64,000 nt of DNA from Tridacna crocea (taxonomy: Eukaryota > Mollusca > Bivalvia > Cardiida > Cardiidae), in NCBI GenBank assembly GCA_943736015.1, contig OX031065.1:50756992-50820991 (forward strand). Reading direction: 5' to 3'. The notes beneath the pieces are model-generated. The model saw nothing but the letters and a program-made list of their open reading frames with translations. It ran no database searches and was not told the DNA's origin. This document shows, piece by piece, positions 42,164-53,000 of this stretch; within the stretch, counting starts at the first letter, position 1; each line of letters opens with the position of its first letter. Position numbers and translations under genes: made by a program.

Positions 42164-42290
42164 GAAAAAGGTGACAATGCTGGTAGACAGCATTGTTTCC
42201 TTTTCCCATAATATTTTTCTATACTTTTAGAGACAATAAAGAACATATTACAGCCACAATGATATAGAAGAATCTAAACTTTTGCTTTAG
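42163..42290 (+). mobile_element. palindrome MITE, right half
   Basis: AATGCTGGTAGACAGCATTG then TTCCCATAATATTTTTC; left arm lost. Confidence 0.6.
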
Positions 42291-42291
42291 G

Positions 42292-42513
42292 TTAAGTCTT
42301 TATCAAACATTAAAATCTTGGACTAGACCAAATGGTAAGCATTTGCAGACGACAAATGTTACTAAAAACAAAATTTGTCTTACATAGGACAGAAAACATG
42401 GTGGAAAAAGCAGAAAATGCTGGTTACCAGCATTTTCTGTTTTTCTGACCATGTTTTCAACAGCACTCCACTTCTGCGATTTTAAAACTTCAGAGTGTTT
42501 GATAAAGGGTTAA
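42292..42513 (-). mobile_element. palindrome MITE family A with paired arm changes
   Basis: Core 42392-42468: GAAAACATGGT/ACCATGTTTTC and GCAGAAAATGC/GCATTTTCTG differ from consensus on both arms together. Confidence 0.85.
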
Positions 42514-42682
42514 GTGTTAAGCTTGAAATTTACAGAGGTGTACAAGGTATTCATTGCAACATAAGGCGAAAAATATATATGAAACTTATTTCATTCCATA
42601 ACAATCATTATTGATAAAAATATCTATAATTTGGTAAATCCATAAAAAAAAATGAAACAGAAATTCTACATGTACATCTCAT

Positions 42683-42883
42683 TTAACCCTTTATCCCATA
42701 AGGCATTTCTATGGTATCTCTAACTGACCCTAAATAACAGCAAGGATGAAGCCATTTCTTATGTGCATATGACACCTTTTGATAGCATGGAAAACACTGG
42801 CAATTTCACCTTTTGCCACAGTGTTTTCCAAAAGCTCCTTCAGGCAAAGCGTAGAAATGAGACTCTATGGAGTACAGGGTTAA
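42683..42883 (-). mobile_element. palindrome MITE family B with one core arm deleted
   Basis: GGAAAACACTGGCAATTTCACC: one arm is gone while the outer sequence and TTAA ends remain. Confidence 0.83.
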
Positions 42884-43165
42884 ACAGATAATTTTCATGC
42901 AAATTTAAAGCTGAAAAGATACAATATCACATATATCTAGCATCTGACATCAGTTGGTTTCTGAGATAAAATTTTGATAAATGATTCTACAAATAATTTT
43001 CTAAAGTGATCCTTTGGCCAGGATGGAAGTTTGATAAATTTTTACCTCAAAAGCCACCGAGTGTTAGATGTCTATCACATAAATCTATAACAAGAATTAT
43101 ACTCCATAACGAGTAATAACAGAGACAAACAAGTATAATGTGACAACACAGATACAGAAACATGC

Positions 43166-43395
43166 TTAACCCATTACCATACAATCCCTACTTTTGACGA
43201 CCCTGAGGAAGAAGCCTTTAGAAAACATTGTGGGAAAAGGAGAAAATGCTGGTAACCAGCATTTTCTTCTTTTCCCACAATGTTTTCTACCCTTCACAAA
43301 ACAAGTTTAAAATTTTCAGTCACTTTTATTTTGTAGTCTGCCAATGCTGTCTATTTGGACAAGCCTAAAATTTTATCATCTGGTAATGAGATAAA
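43166..43395 (+). mobile_element. palindrome MITE family A in duplication unit 1
   Basis: TTAACCCATTACC to GGTAATGAGATAA; shares CATTTTCTTCTTTTCCCAC with the unit 2 copy. Confidence 0.87.
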
Positions 43396-43668
43396 CAAAA
43401 AATTTTCAAGCAAATTTAAAGCTGAATAGATACATTATCACAGATATCTAGCATCTGACATCAGTTGGTTTCTGAGATAAAATTTTGATAAATGATTCTA
43501 CAAAAAATGTTCTAAAGTGATCCTTTGGCCAGGATCAAGTTCAATAAATTTTTACCTCAAAAGCCAATGAGAGTCAGGTAACTCTATAACAAGAATTATA
43601 CTCCATAATGAGTTGTAACAGAGACAAACAAGTATAATTTGACCAACACAGATACGGGGACATGCTAA

Positions 43669-43894
43669 TTAACCCATAATCACACAATCCCTATTTTGAC
43701 GACCCTGAGGAAGAAGCCTTTAGAAAACTTTGTGGGAAAAGGAGAAAATGCTGGTAACCAGCATTTTCTTCTTTTCCCACCATGTCTTCTACCCTTCACA
43801 AAACAAATTTCAAAATTTCAGTCACTTTTATTTTGTCGTCTGCAAATGCTTTCGATTTAGACAAGCCTAAAATTTTGTTGTGTGGTAGAGTTAA
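43669..43894 (+). mobile_element. palindrome MITE family A in duplication unit 2
   Basis: TTAACCCATAATC to TGGTAGAGTTAA; same arm mismatch as unit 1, so it duplicated with the segment. Confidence 0.87.
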
Positions 43895-43937
43895 TTCTAC
43901 TTACTGAATTAATCATTTACTACACAGTTACCTGAGT

Positions 43938-44167
43938 TTAACCCTTTACTCCACAGATACTCATTTCTACGCATTGCTTGTAGGAGTCATTGGAAAACAT
44001 TGTGGCAAAAGGTGAAATTGCTCGTGATGAGCAATTTCACTTTTTGTCACAATATTTTCTATGGTATCAAAAGGTGTCATTATACACATAAGAAAAGGCT
44101 TCATCCTTGCTGTTATTTAGGGTGAATTAGAGATACCATAGAAATGTCTTATGGGGCAAAGGATTAA
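43938..44167 (+). mobile_element. palindrome MITE family B, full length
   Basis: TTAACCCTTTACTCCACAG to GGGGCAAAGGATTAA; core GCTCGTGATGAGC. Confidence 0.87.
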
Positions 44168-44356
44168 TAAACATTTCTGAGGAAAATCCTCTAAAAAATG
44201 TGTGGGAAAAGGACAAAATGCTGGTAACAACCAAAATGCTGGTTAATAGAATTTTTTCCTTTTCCCACATTTTCTACCCTTTCCAAAACAAATTGCATCC
44301 TTCAAACATCATTTAGACTGCAGAAGCATTAAATTTTGTTGTTTGGTAGCGGATAA
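44168..44356 (+). mobile_element. palindrome MITE family A, left end lost, core partly repeated
   Basis: AAAATGCTGGTAACAACC is followed by AAAATGCTGGTTAATAG: one arm duplicated in direct orientation. Confidence 0.72.
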
Positions 44357-44362
44357 ATCTGT

Positions 44363-44589
44363 TTAACCCTTTCCCAAACAGGCCCTGGTTTTTACATGTC
44401 TGCAATAAAAGTCTTTTGAAAACACTGTAGGAAAAGGAGAAATTCGTAATGAGCGATTTTTCTCCTTTTCCCACAGTGTTTTCTACCCTTTCAGAGAACT
44501 TTCCGCCATTTCTTCCAAATCTAAAATTGTCATCTGTAAACTCTTTTGGTTTGGAAGAGTCAAAAATTTGTTGTTTGGGAAAGGGTTAA
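44363..44589 (+). mobile_element. palindrome MITE family C, full length
   Basis: TTAACCCTTTCCCAAACAGG to TTTGGGAAAGGGTTAA; core centre shortened (GAAATTCGTAATGAGCG). Confidence 0.87.
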
Positions 44590-44913
44590 GTTTTACCAGA
44601 TAACCTACATGGCCTGAGAAAACATTACCATCTCTGTACACCAGGGCCACCTTTTTTTTATCAATGGTCATATGACAGATCATAGCTAGGATTCTGTCAT
44701 ACACCAGTTTTTGCGACCGTGAACCGTTTTATCAACAGAATTGTAGCTATGATATCTTAAGTTTCTGTCGTAAGTCTGCGACTGCTGCGGAGCCCTCGTA
44801 ACTCCTGCAAACGTCTTAAAAAATGGCGGCCATCGAGGTGGCTAAATTTTCTGGTGCTTTGAGAGCTCCCCAAACATATCTGGGAGTATTGCAATTGATT
44901 TACTACTGAACAG

Positions 44914-45102
44914 ATGGCATCATCATTTCACTGGAAGGGAGTTTTATTCCTTAAATATCTTCCTAAAGCTGGGATTACCACCTTCAACCAAGCAAAATAT
45001 GCGAAGCGGACAAACCCCATTTATACAGCATTGCTCTACAGTAGCCCTTGGCCTTACATAGGAAAGATAAAAATGTCAGTGTTTTATCTTTCTACTTTCT
45101 AG
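44914..45102 (+). CDS. possible small gene or first exon, unrecognised
   Basis: An ATG at 44914 opens 62 codons starting MASSFHWKGVLFLKYLPKAG. It follows a CpG-richer stretch with a Kozak-like ATGGCGGCC at 44823 that opens a 28-codon upstream frame. A good donor (CACGGTATGT at about 45236) lies beyond in a different frame. I recognise no family. It may be a true 5' exon or chance. Confidence 0.25.
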   Translation: MASSFHWKGVLFLKYLPKAGITTFNQAKYAKRTNPIYTALLYSSPWPYIGKIKMSVFYLSTF

Positions 45103-45300
45103 ATCTAAATGTTTATTTTTGCCATCATCCCTTGAATGATACGCTCCTGCAAACTTGCAAATACATATGGAAGTGGGGGATGCAGAAGGGAAGCAACTCT
45201 ATGCAACTTATAATGCCTACCATTTTTTTTACACGGTATGTATTTTGTAATGTTGTTGCTATTACCCTCTTTTTCTCCTTTCTTACTATGTTTACTATCC

Positions 45301-45539
45301 TTAACCCATTACCACACAAGAAAAATTTAGACTGGTTCAAATTGAAAGCACTTGCAGACGACAAAATAAAGGTGACTGAAAAATTGAAATTTGTTCTTGG
45401 AAGGGTAGAAAACACTGTGGGAAAAGGAGAAAATGCTGGTTACCAGCATTTTCTCCTTTTCCCACAGGGTTTTCAAAAGGCTTCTTTCTCAGGGGTGTCA
45501 AAAGTAGGGATTGTGTGGTAATGGGTTAACCCTCAACCA
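45301..45539 (-). mobile_element. palindrome MITE family A, full length
   Basis: TTAACCCATTACC to GGTAATGGGTTAA; CACTGTGGG against CCCACAGGG. Right TTAA shared. Confidence 0.88.
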
Positions 45540-45611
45540 GAGGACAAATTTTACCCTTGTCAAAACTGAAAACATTTGCACACGCAATTTTAATGTGGCA
45601 CAAATGGTTAA
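45536..45611 (-). mobile_element. palindrome MITE scrap between two full copies
   Basis: GGACAAATTTTACCCTTGTC and GAAAACATTTGCACACGC only, bounded by TTAA on both sides. Confidence 0.65.
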
Positions 45612-45836
45612 CCCATTCCCACACAATGACGACTTTTGACGACCCTGGGAAAGAAGATTTTGAAAAATATTGCAGGAAAAGGAGAAAATGCTGGTAACTA
45701 GCATTTTATCCTTTTCCCACAGTGTTTTCTACCCTATCAATAAACAATTGCACCATTTGAGCCACATCGAAATTGTCGTCTGCAAACGCTTTCAATTTGG
45801 ACGTTGGTAAAATTTTGACGTCTGGTTAAGAGTTAA
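45608..45836 (+). mobile_element. palindrome MITE family A, full length
   Basis: TTAACCCATTCCC to GGTTAAGAGTTAA; GAGCCAC variant right arm. Confidence 0.86.
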
Positions 45837-45889
45837 ATTTCTCTTTGATAGACCATGATATATCCTCTTCTTGAGAATTGTAACTTTTG

Positions 45890-46061
45890 ATTATAAAATG
45901 TACACAAGCTTTCGGCAGTACAACTGCCTTCTTCAAGTGTGATCCTGTGATAGAATGACTGCAGTAATGTGCCATATTGAACATTACTGCAGGCATTCTA
46001 TCACAGGATCACACTTAAAGAAGGCGGTTGTATCGCCTAAAGCTTGTGTACATTTTATAAT
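45890..46061. mobile_element. 172-bp foldback with about 80-bp arms
   Basis: ATTATAAAATGTACACAAGC and TGTGATCCTGTGATAGAATG pair with CATTCTATCACAGGATCACA and GCTTGTGTACATTTTATAAT. Lies about 170 bp past the HSPA12-like stop codon. Confidence 0.9.
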
Positions 46062-46227
46062 TAGAAGTCTCTTTGATAGGGTAGGAAACGTACAAATGCT
46101 ACAAATTTAGATCATGCTGAGATTTTATGGTCTGGTAAAATTAAAGTCCGAGTAATATTTTGAAGAATCAATTGCTGCAGGTCCATCAGAATGTCTGTTA
46201 ATTCACAAAGGAATGGGTTAAATAATA

Positions 46228-47085
46228 TTACTGTAAAGTCATGATGGCCTTGTACTGTTTCCCGACAGTTTTATCATTAGCTTTAATTGTCAGCTCCGTT
46301 CCACCAAAGTTAAACTGAACTTCTACGGCTTTTTGAACTTGGCTTCCATTAGGAGTGGAAAACTGGATTTCAAGTTTTCCAATATATTTGCAACCCTCAT
46401 CAGTGGTATGAATGGGATCTGTTTTATTTGATGAATAGACATAGATTGTTGCTGATTTCTGACTTTCCTCCACTGGGAAATATGTCTTCCCAGAAATCCA
46501 TTGACCAAATTTGACCTCCTGACCTTTAGTCACGTGCTTCCTGAAGACATCATTGGCCCAGAACTTTCCAGAATCTTCAAATTTCTTTTCCTTTTTATGG
46601 ATCTTTGGATCAAACTCCATGACCATGCCCACCCCATATGTATACCTGAGGATTCTTGATGTCACAATGGCCTCATTTTGTCCATAAAGTACTGCTCCAT
46701 TTAGTACAGCAAGCTCTGTAGACTCAGGTCTCACTACTGGAATTCCAGTTTTTTTAAGTCTTTCCCTAAGACTTTGCACGACAAAATCTGATTCAGCAAA
46801 GCCTCCAACCAGTATCAGGGAGTCAAGGGTCACGCCCGCATGTTCAGGTGTACCAAGGATTTGCCTGACATTCCTCTCTATCTCTGTAATAGTCTCTGTG
46901 AAAAAGTCCATTATAATCTCCATTTTGAATGACAATTTACTTCGATGAAATGTTACATCTTCTGTGCTCTCCATCAAAATATCGGCAAGCTTTTTCTTCT
47001 GGCTCTGTTCCCACAAGGTCTTCAAAGTGTTTGGCAATTTCACCTTAAATCTTGCACCACTGTCCTTTGTGCTAGGATGTGAGAC
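46228..47085 (-). CDS. HSPA12: HSPA12-like last exon: adenosine motif and C-terminus
   Basis: Acceptor TTTTATATAG. 285 codons from VSHPSTKDSGARFKVKLPNT to YKAIMTLQ, stop TAA at 46230-46228. It contains LILVGGFAES, NGAVLYGQNEAI and RYTYGVGMVMEF, in the order seen in HSPA12A/B. Confidence 0.93.
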   Translation of the reverse strand, partial: VSHPSTKDSGARFKVKLPNTLKTLWEQSQKKKLADILMESTEDVTFHRSKLSFKMEIIMDFFTETITEIERNVRQILGTPEHAGVTLDSLILVGGFAESDFVVQSLRERLKKTGIPVVRPESTELAVLNGAVLYGQNEAIVTSRILRYTYGVGMVMEFDPKIHKKEKKFEDSGKFWANDVFRKHVTKGQEVKFGQWISGKTYFPVEESQKSATIYVYSSNKTDPIHTTDEGCKYIGKLEIQFSTPNGSQVQKAVEVQFNFGGTELTIKANDKTVGKQYKAIMTLQ

Positions 47086-50000
47086 CTATATAAAAAAAAT
47101 AAGATTTCATTTAAACAATATACTTTCCCCCCACAGCATATCCTATTTGACATTTTCTACTAGAATATTTTCAGAACCATTCAGGGAAATGGATAATTTT
47201 TCATACTGCTTTAACAATTTTCATACGGTAAAAGAACATTAATTTTGTATTAGATAATGCTATGTGTAAAGCATCAAAGCTCTACAGCCTGTCATATAAG
47301 ACAATAATTTTTTTTCAACCCTTCTCCTACTTATTAATTCATTACCAAACGACAAAATTTTAGGTTTGTCCATCCAAATCGAAAACATTTGCAGACAACA
47401 AAATAAAAGTGACTGAAAATTTGAAACTTATTTTGTGAAAGGTAGTAAACATTGTGGGAAAAGGAGAAAATGCTGGTTACCAGCATTTTCTCCTTTTCAC
47501 ACTATGTTTTCTAAAGGCCTCTTTCTCAGGGGCGTCAAAAGTAGGGATTGTGTGGTAATGGGTTAACTCTAATAAAATTTTCAATTTGATAGTTAAAAAC
47601 CCAAATTCTGCTTTTTCATGTTTTAGGGAATATTTTCTCTGTATCACATAGTGTAGATCCAAGATCAGACTGCACATTCTGTGCAGTCTGAGTTTGATCT
47701 ACACTGTTCAGGAAGGGCCAATGAGTTGCACTTAGCAGCTTTAGGGTTAAGCTATTACTAACTGATCCCATGTTTTACCAACCCTCAGGTAAATGGTTTT
47801 CTGAAAACATTGTGCGAAAAAGAGGAAATGCTGGTAACCAGCTTTTCTTCCTTTTCCCAAAATATTTTCTTGCAGAAAGTGTTGCTGACGTTTTTCTACT
47901 CTTTCAAGAGTAAATCCTGTTGAGTCATATTTTAGTAGTCCGAGAACGCTTTCAATATAGTCAAGTCTAAAACTTTATTATTTGTATGAAGTGTTAAGGC
48001 TTTCTACCACCTTTAGGATTTTCCATTACAACACCCTAGAAACTGTATTTAATTAACCCTTTACCACACAACAAAATTTTAGACTGGTCCAAGTTGAAAG
48101 CACTTGAAGATAACAAAATATACATAACCCAAAAATTGAAATTTGTTTCCAGCAGGGTAGAAAACATTGTGGGAAAAGAAGAAATGTTTTCAAAAGGCTT
48201 TTATATCTGGGTCATAAAAACCAGGGATTGTTTGGGAAAGGGTTAAGCCCCATGTGCCAGGGCATGTCTCAAATTTAAAGCCATTCTTACAAACAAAGTC
48301 GGTAGCAAAGAAACAAATGAGCAAATACATAGCAGAAATATAAAGATGGGGCAGGACTCAAACCTAGAATGCCCGGGTGAATGGTCAATACCATAACAAC
48401 TGAGCTAAAGAGAATTCTCACAATACCATAACAACTGAACTAAAGAGAATTCTCCTAAGCACAGTTGTTAGGTATTGTATTTAAACTAGGATGAAGCCAT
48501 TCATTAAGGAATGGTCTCACATAACACTATGTGAAATTGTTCGATGAAACCTCAGTGTCTTACCTTTCGTTTTTGGGTCTCAAAATCCATCCTAAATTCA
48601 TACTCCTCCTCAGGATTGGTCTTGGCAAATTCAATCATGACGTTTTCTGAGACAAGGTCTCGAATCATTGCAAAAAACTTGTCATCAACACATTTGCCGC
48701 CCCAAGGTCCACCCTCGGAACTGTACACCTGCTTCATGCTACTGTCTTTGTTTATTTGAATGGTTGTCATATCCACAGTTCCTCCTTTAAAAAAGTTAAT
48801 CCTTTTAGTACCATAGGTGGAAACTGTGTTTTTTTTGCAAATAGCATTGTTCAGTATCTGACTGGACATTCTGTGTAGTCTGATCCTAAATCTAAACTGC
48901 CCTCTTGCAGGCTACTAAAAATAGAAATGACGGCATATTTGTGATGAAAATTGTTTAAATTTTCTCAAAGAAAAACTGACATTACCACTCAAAATGCTTC
49001 ATGAATAATTCATGAGAACCAGGAAACGTCAGTCAAATAACCCAGGGTCGATTACAGTATGAATCAAAACTGGGTCAAAGAGGATGGGTAACCACAAGCA
49101 TTTCCTTCTTTTTCTGCGATGTTTTGTACCTTAAAAGCAGTGAGTAGCATACATTACTAGAGAATAAGGTGTTGCAAGTTTGAATCCACAGCTCAAACAA
49201 CTTCTTACCAGGAACTGTTGATAGTCATCGCAACAAGATTTGTTCCTCTCTCAATGCTGATCATGGTTTCAATGCTGGTTATGTGGAAAAGCAGCCAGTA
49301 GCTTAAGAAGAATACTGCGTGAAGTATGGGTAAAAAATCCTCTAGGGAGGCATGACTTCAGGGTTCGAATTTCATTTTATCATCCACTGGTAAAGTTTAC
49401 CAAGTGGCTTTTTTTCCCACTCACAAAATTAAAACTGGACTTGCATTTTTACTTCACCCTTTACTAAACAATCCCTGGTTTTTACGATTCTAGGATAGAA
49501 GCCTTTTGAAAACATTGTGGGAAAAGGAGAAAATGCTGGTAACCAGCATTTTCTTCTTTTCCCACAATGTTTTCTACCATACTGGAAACAAATTTCAGTT
49601 TTTGAGTAACGTTTATTTTGTTGTCTGCAAGTGCTTTCAATTTGGACCAATCTAAAATTTTGTCGTTTGGTATAGAGTAAGACCAGCATGCCCACCAATG
49701 GTAAAGAAAGATGGGCAGTACACCACTTCCTTTTCATTATGTAACCTTTAAACTACTGACAACAACCAAACAAAAAAGGAACATAAATTCATTTCAAAAC
49801 CATCATTTTACTGTCAATTCAATTCCAGTTGAGACTGACAAATATTTCTGTTTTATACTCAGAGATTAAATTCGCCCTCTGTTTTTCTCCGTATAAAAAA
49901 ATGTAAGAATGAAGTATTGACCATGAATGCAAATGAAGGCACCTGCCTCATGAAACTTGAATAACAAACAAACAACTCACAGGTTTCAATGGCAACATGT

Positions 50001-53000
50001 AAAATTATCAACAGCCGTCAAAGAATTAGCTTAAATGTGTATTCACGCATGAAATTTTGTACATTTGGGGAATTTTTCCTTAGTAATTTGCCCTTGCATT
50101 TTTTATCAAGTGCTTGAAATTTCAACTGGCATTTTCAAATTCTGACTTGCATTTTGCAAGCAAATATGTGGGAATTTCAAACCCTATCTCTAGTGCAGAA
50201 GCTGCAACAATATAACTTAAATAATTTATCAGCCACTAATGCCTTATACTGAACTGCAAAACACAATGTACCGGTAGTTAACATACTTACCGCCCATGTC
50301 AACCACCATAACAGTTGAACCGGGAGCAGCAACATATTTCAGTTTTCCATTATCCCCTGATATTTTCAGCTGGTCTTCCGATATCTGACTGCAGTAGATT
50401 GCAGCACATTCTGGCTCTAGGGATATCGTCAAGCAATCGCCCTTTATACCTGCCTATCAATAATTGTCAAATCAGTAATTTCTATCAAGTTTTTAAAGGG
50501 GTAAAACCCTGGTACACCAAAGTTGTTCTCCGGGTAAGATTCAAGAGTTCTCCTTCAACCCTTTACTGTGCAGACAACAAAATATATATACCGGTATATG
50601 ACTCCAATGCTGGCCCATTTGTATTTATTATACTGCAAAGAAATTTCTCGTGATCTGATTGGTTAACATGCCGGGAACATATATCATGTACCCTGGCAAA
50701 ACCCACATAAAACCAGTTTCCCTTTTGAGTACCCTGTAAACATCACTAAACGTGCAACACAACATCCAAAATGGCCGTGTTGATCGATCACCAGACTGCA
50801 CATTTATGCACCAAACTGCACATTTTAGTGACGTCAGGTTCCAGTGATGTCAGTTTTCATTGAATTGGGGGCACTCAGAAGGGAATTTCTATTTCGTCAG
50901 CATACTCAATTTGTGAAATTATAAAACAGGAAAATTTTGCTTAACGCACTTTGAAAGGGTAAACTTTGCAGTATGATAAATTCGTTGTACGGTCAGGTGG
51001 TAGGAGACTTGGAAACTTGTTCACGGCTGTGGTGAATCATGTCAGGACCTCGCCTTCGGCTCTGGGCAACAAAGCTGAAATACAAACCGCACCTGGTGGG
51101 ATTTGAACCAGTGCGGAAATTATCTTTATTTTTCGAAGTTTAAAAGACTTAGACCTTAACCGCTAAGCTAAAGAGAATTCTCCCTAACACACTTGATTGG
51201 TAGTGACTTCATTTGGGAAGAAGCTATACAGTAAAGAAAGAATGATCCCCTGTAACACACTCCCTCTTAACTCATTACCAAACGACAATATCTTAGGCTT
51301 GTCTAAATCGAAAGCATTTGCAGACGACAGCTTCTTTTTCTCCAAGACAAAAAATTGATCAGTGGCCAATCAAGTATGAGCCTCCATCTTACAAACATAA
51401 GAAGCTTTCCACTTAGGTAGGAGTGATCTCCCTTTACAAATGTGCACTATTGCAGTTAGGTAGGAGTGATCTCATGTGTTCTATTGCAGTTAGGTAGGAG
51501 TGATCTCCCTTAACAAATGTGTACTATTGCAGTTAGGTAGGAGTGATCTCCCTAAACAAATGTGTACTGTTGCAGTTAGGTAGGAGTGATCTCCCTTAAC
51601 AAATGTGTACTATTGCAGTTAGGTAGGAGTGATCTCCCTTAACAAATGTGTACTATTGCAGTTAGGTAGGAGTGATCTCATGTGTTCTATTGCAGTTAGG
51701 TAGGAGTGATCTCATGTGTTCTATTGCAGTTAGGTAGGAGTGATATCCCTTAACAAAAATGTGTACTAAGTAAGAAATAAACTTCACTTACTCTGACTGC
51801 AGCCCTCCTCATCAGAGATTTTGCTGTTTCATTCCAAATTGCTGGCACAGTTAGGACCCATTTTGTTTCATTCTCGGGAAATGGAACACCTCCACTCTTA
51901 ATGTGCTGAATAACATGATTTTTCATGTACTCTATGGACTTTGAAAACAATACAATAGCTGGAAGATGATTCCCATTTATGCACTCAACTGGAGTGTTGT
52001 CCAAAATGTCCTAAAAGATAGAAAAAAAAAAGTGCCCAAAACCAAGAGTCATTTAAGTTCAGTTACAATATTAAATGCTTTCATTGCAAAAACATATATG
52101 AAGAAACTGTCAAACATCAAGAATTATTCAAGTACAATTATAAAATAGCAGTACAGCTTTCATTGTTTCGTGAAATTCATAGGCAATAGTCTTTGATTTT
52201 GATTCCTAACTCTATGCCAAACAATCCTGAATTTTAGTTTAGTTTAACTCATTACCACACGACAAAATTTTAGACTGGTCCAAATTGAAAGCATTTGCAG
52301 ACGACAAAATACAGGTGACTGAAAAATTGAAATTTGTTCTGGGAAGGGTAGAAAACACTGCGGGAAAAGGAGAAAATGCTGGTTACCAGCATTTTCTCCT
52401 TTTCCTACAGTGTTTTCAAAAGGCTTCATTCTCAGGGGCGTCAAAAGTAGGGATTGTGTGGTAATGGGTTAAACATATTTATTTTACATCGATTAAGAAA
52501 CAAGTTCTGACAACTTATACTACCGGTAATCTCTCTCGATTCTGCTTCCTGGGAACTACACCATTACTCGCGTCAAAAGTGTGGGCCAATGAAAAATCCC
52601 AAAGTTGACACCCGCTCCTGGGAATCGAACTCAGGATCTTTTGGTTACCAGGCTGATGCTCTACCTCACGACCACAGACACCATGTAATGACGTAATGAC
52701 ATGCGACCTATTGGCATGATTGCACCACAATGTTGCACTTTTCGCGGCCCCGAGAATGTTGGGAACGCCTTAAGCCGTGTGACGTTGTGTCGCAATCCTG
52801 AATTTTAGCTACCATGAAGAAGAAAGCCTTTCAAAACATTGTAGGAACAAGGAGAATTTACTGGTAGACTAGCCAGCATTTTCTCCTTGTGCGCAGTGTT
52901 TTCTACTCCTTTGTAAACAAAGTAATTTCATATGTCAAAATGCTTTAAGACTAAGAGTTCGTATAAGTCCAAAATTTTACCTTTCTTCGAAAAACAATAT

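Larger units (their letters stand above)
42884..43894 (+). repeat. tandem segmental duplication, two units of about 500 bp
   Basis: 42884-43395 and 43396-43894 share AGCATCTGACATCAGTTGGT, GTGATCCTTTGGCCAGGAT and a family A MITE at the same position. Confidence 0.9.

Noticed and set aside
51085-51175. tRNA-Leu/Ser gene on the minus strand
   Set aside because: B box is intact but the region between the boxes is too long and the acceptor ends do not pair.
52610-52690. tRNA gene on the minus strand
   Set aside because: A and B boxes are good but there is no paired acceptor stem and the body continues as a dispersed repeat, so it is a SINE.
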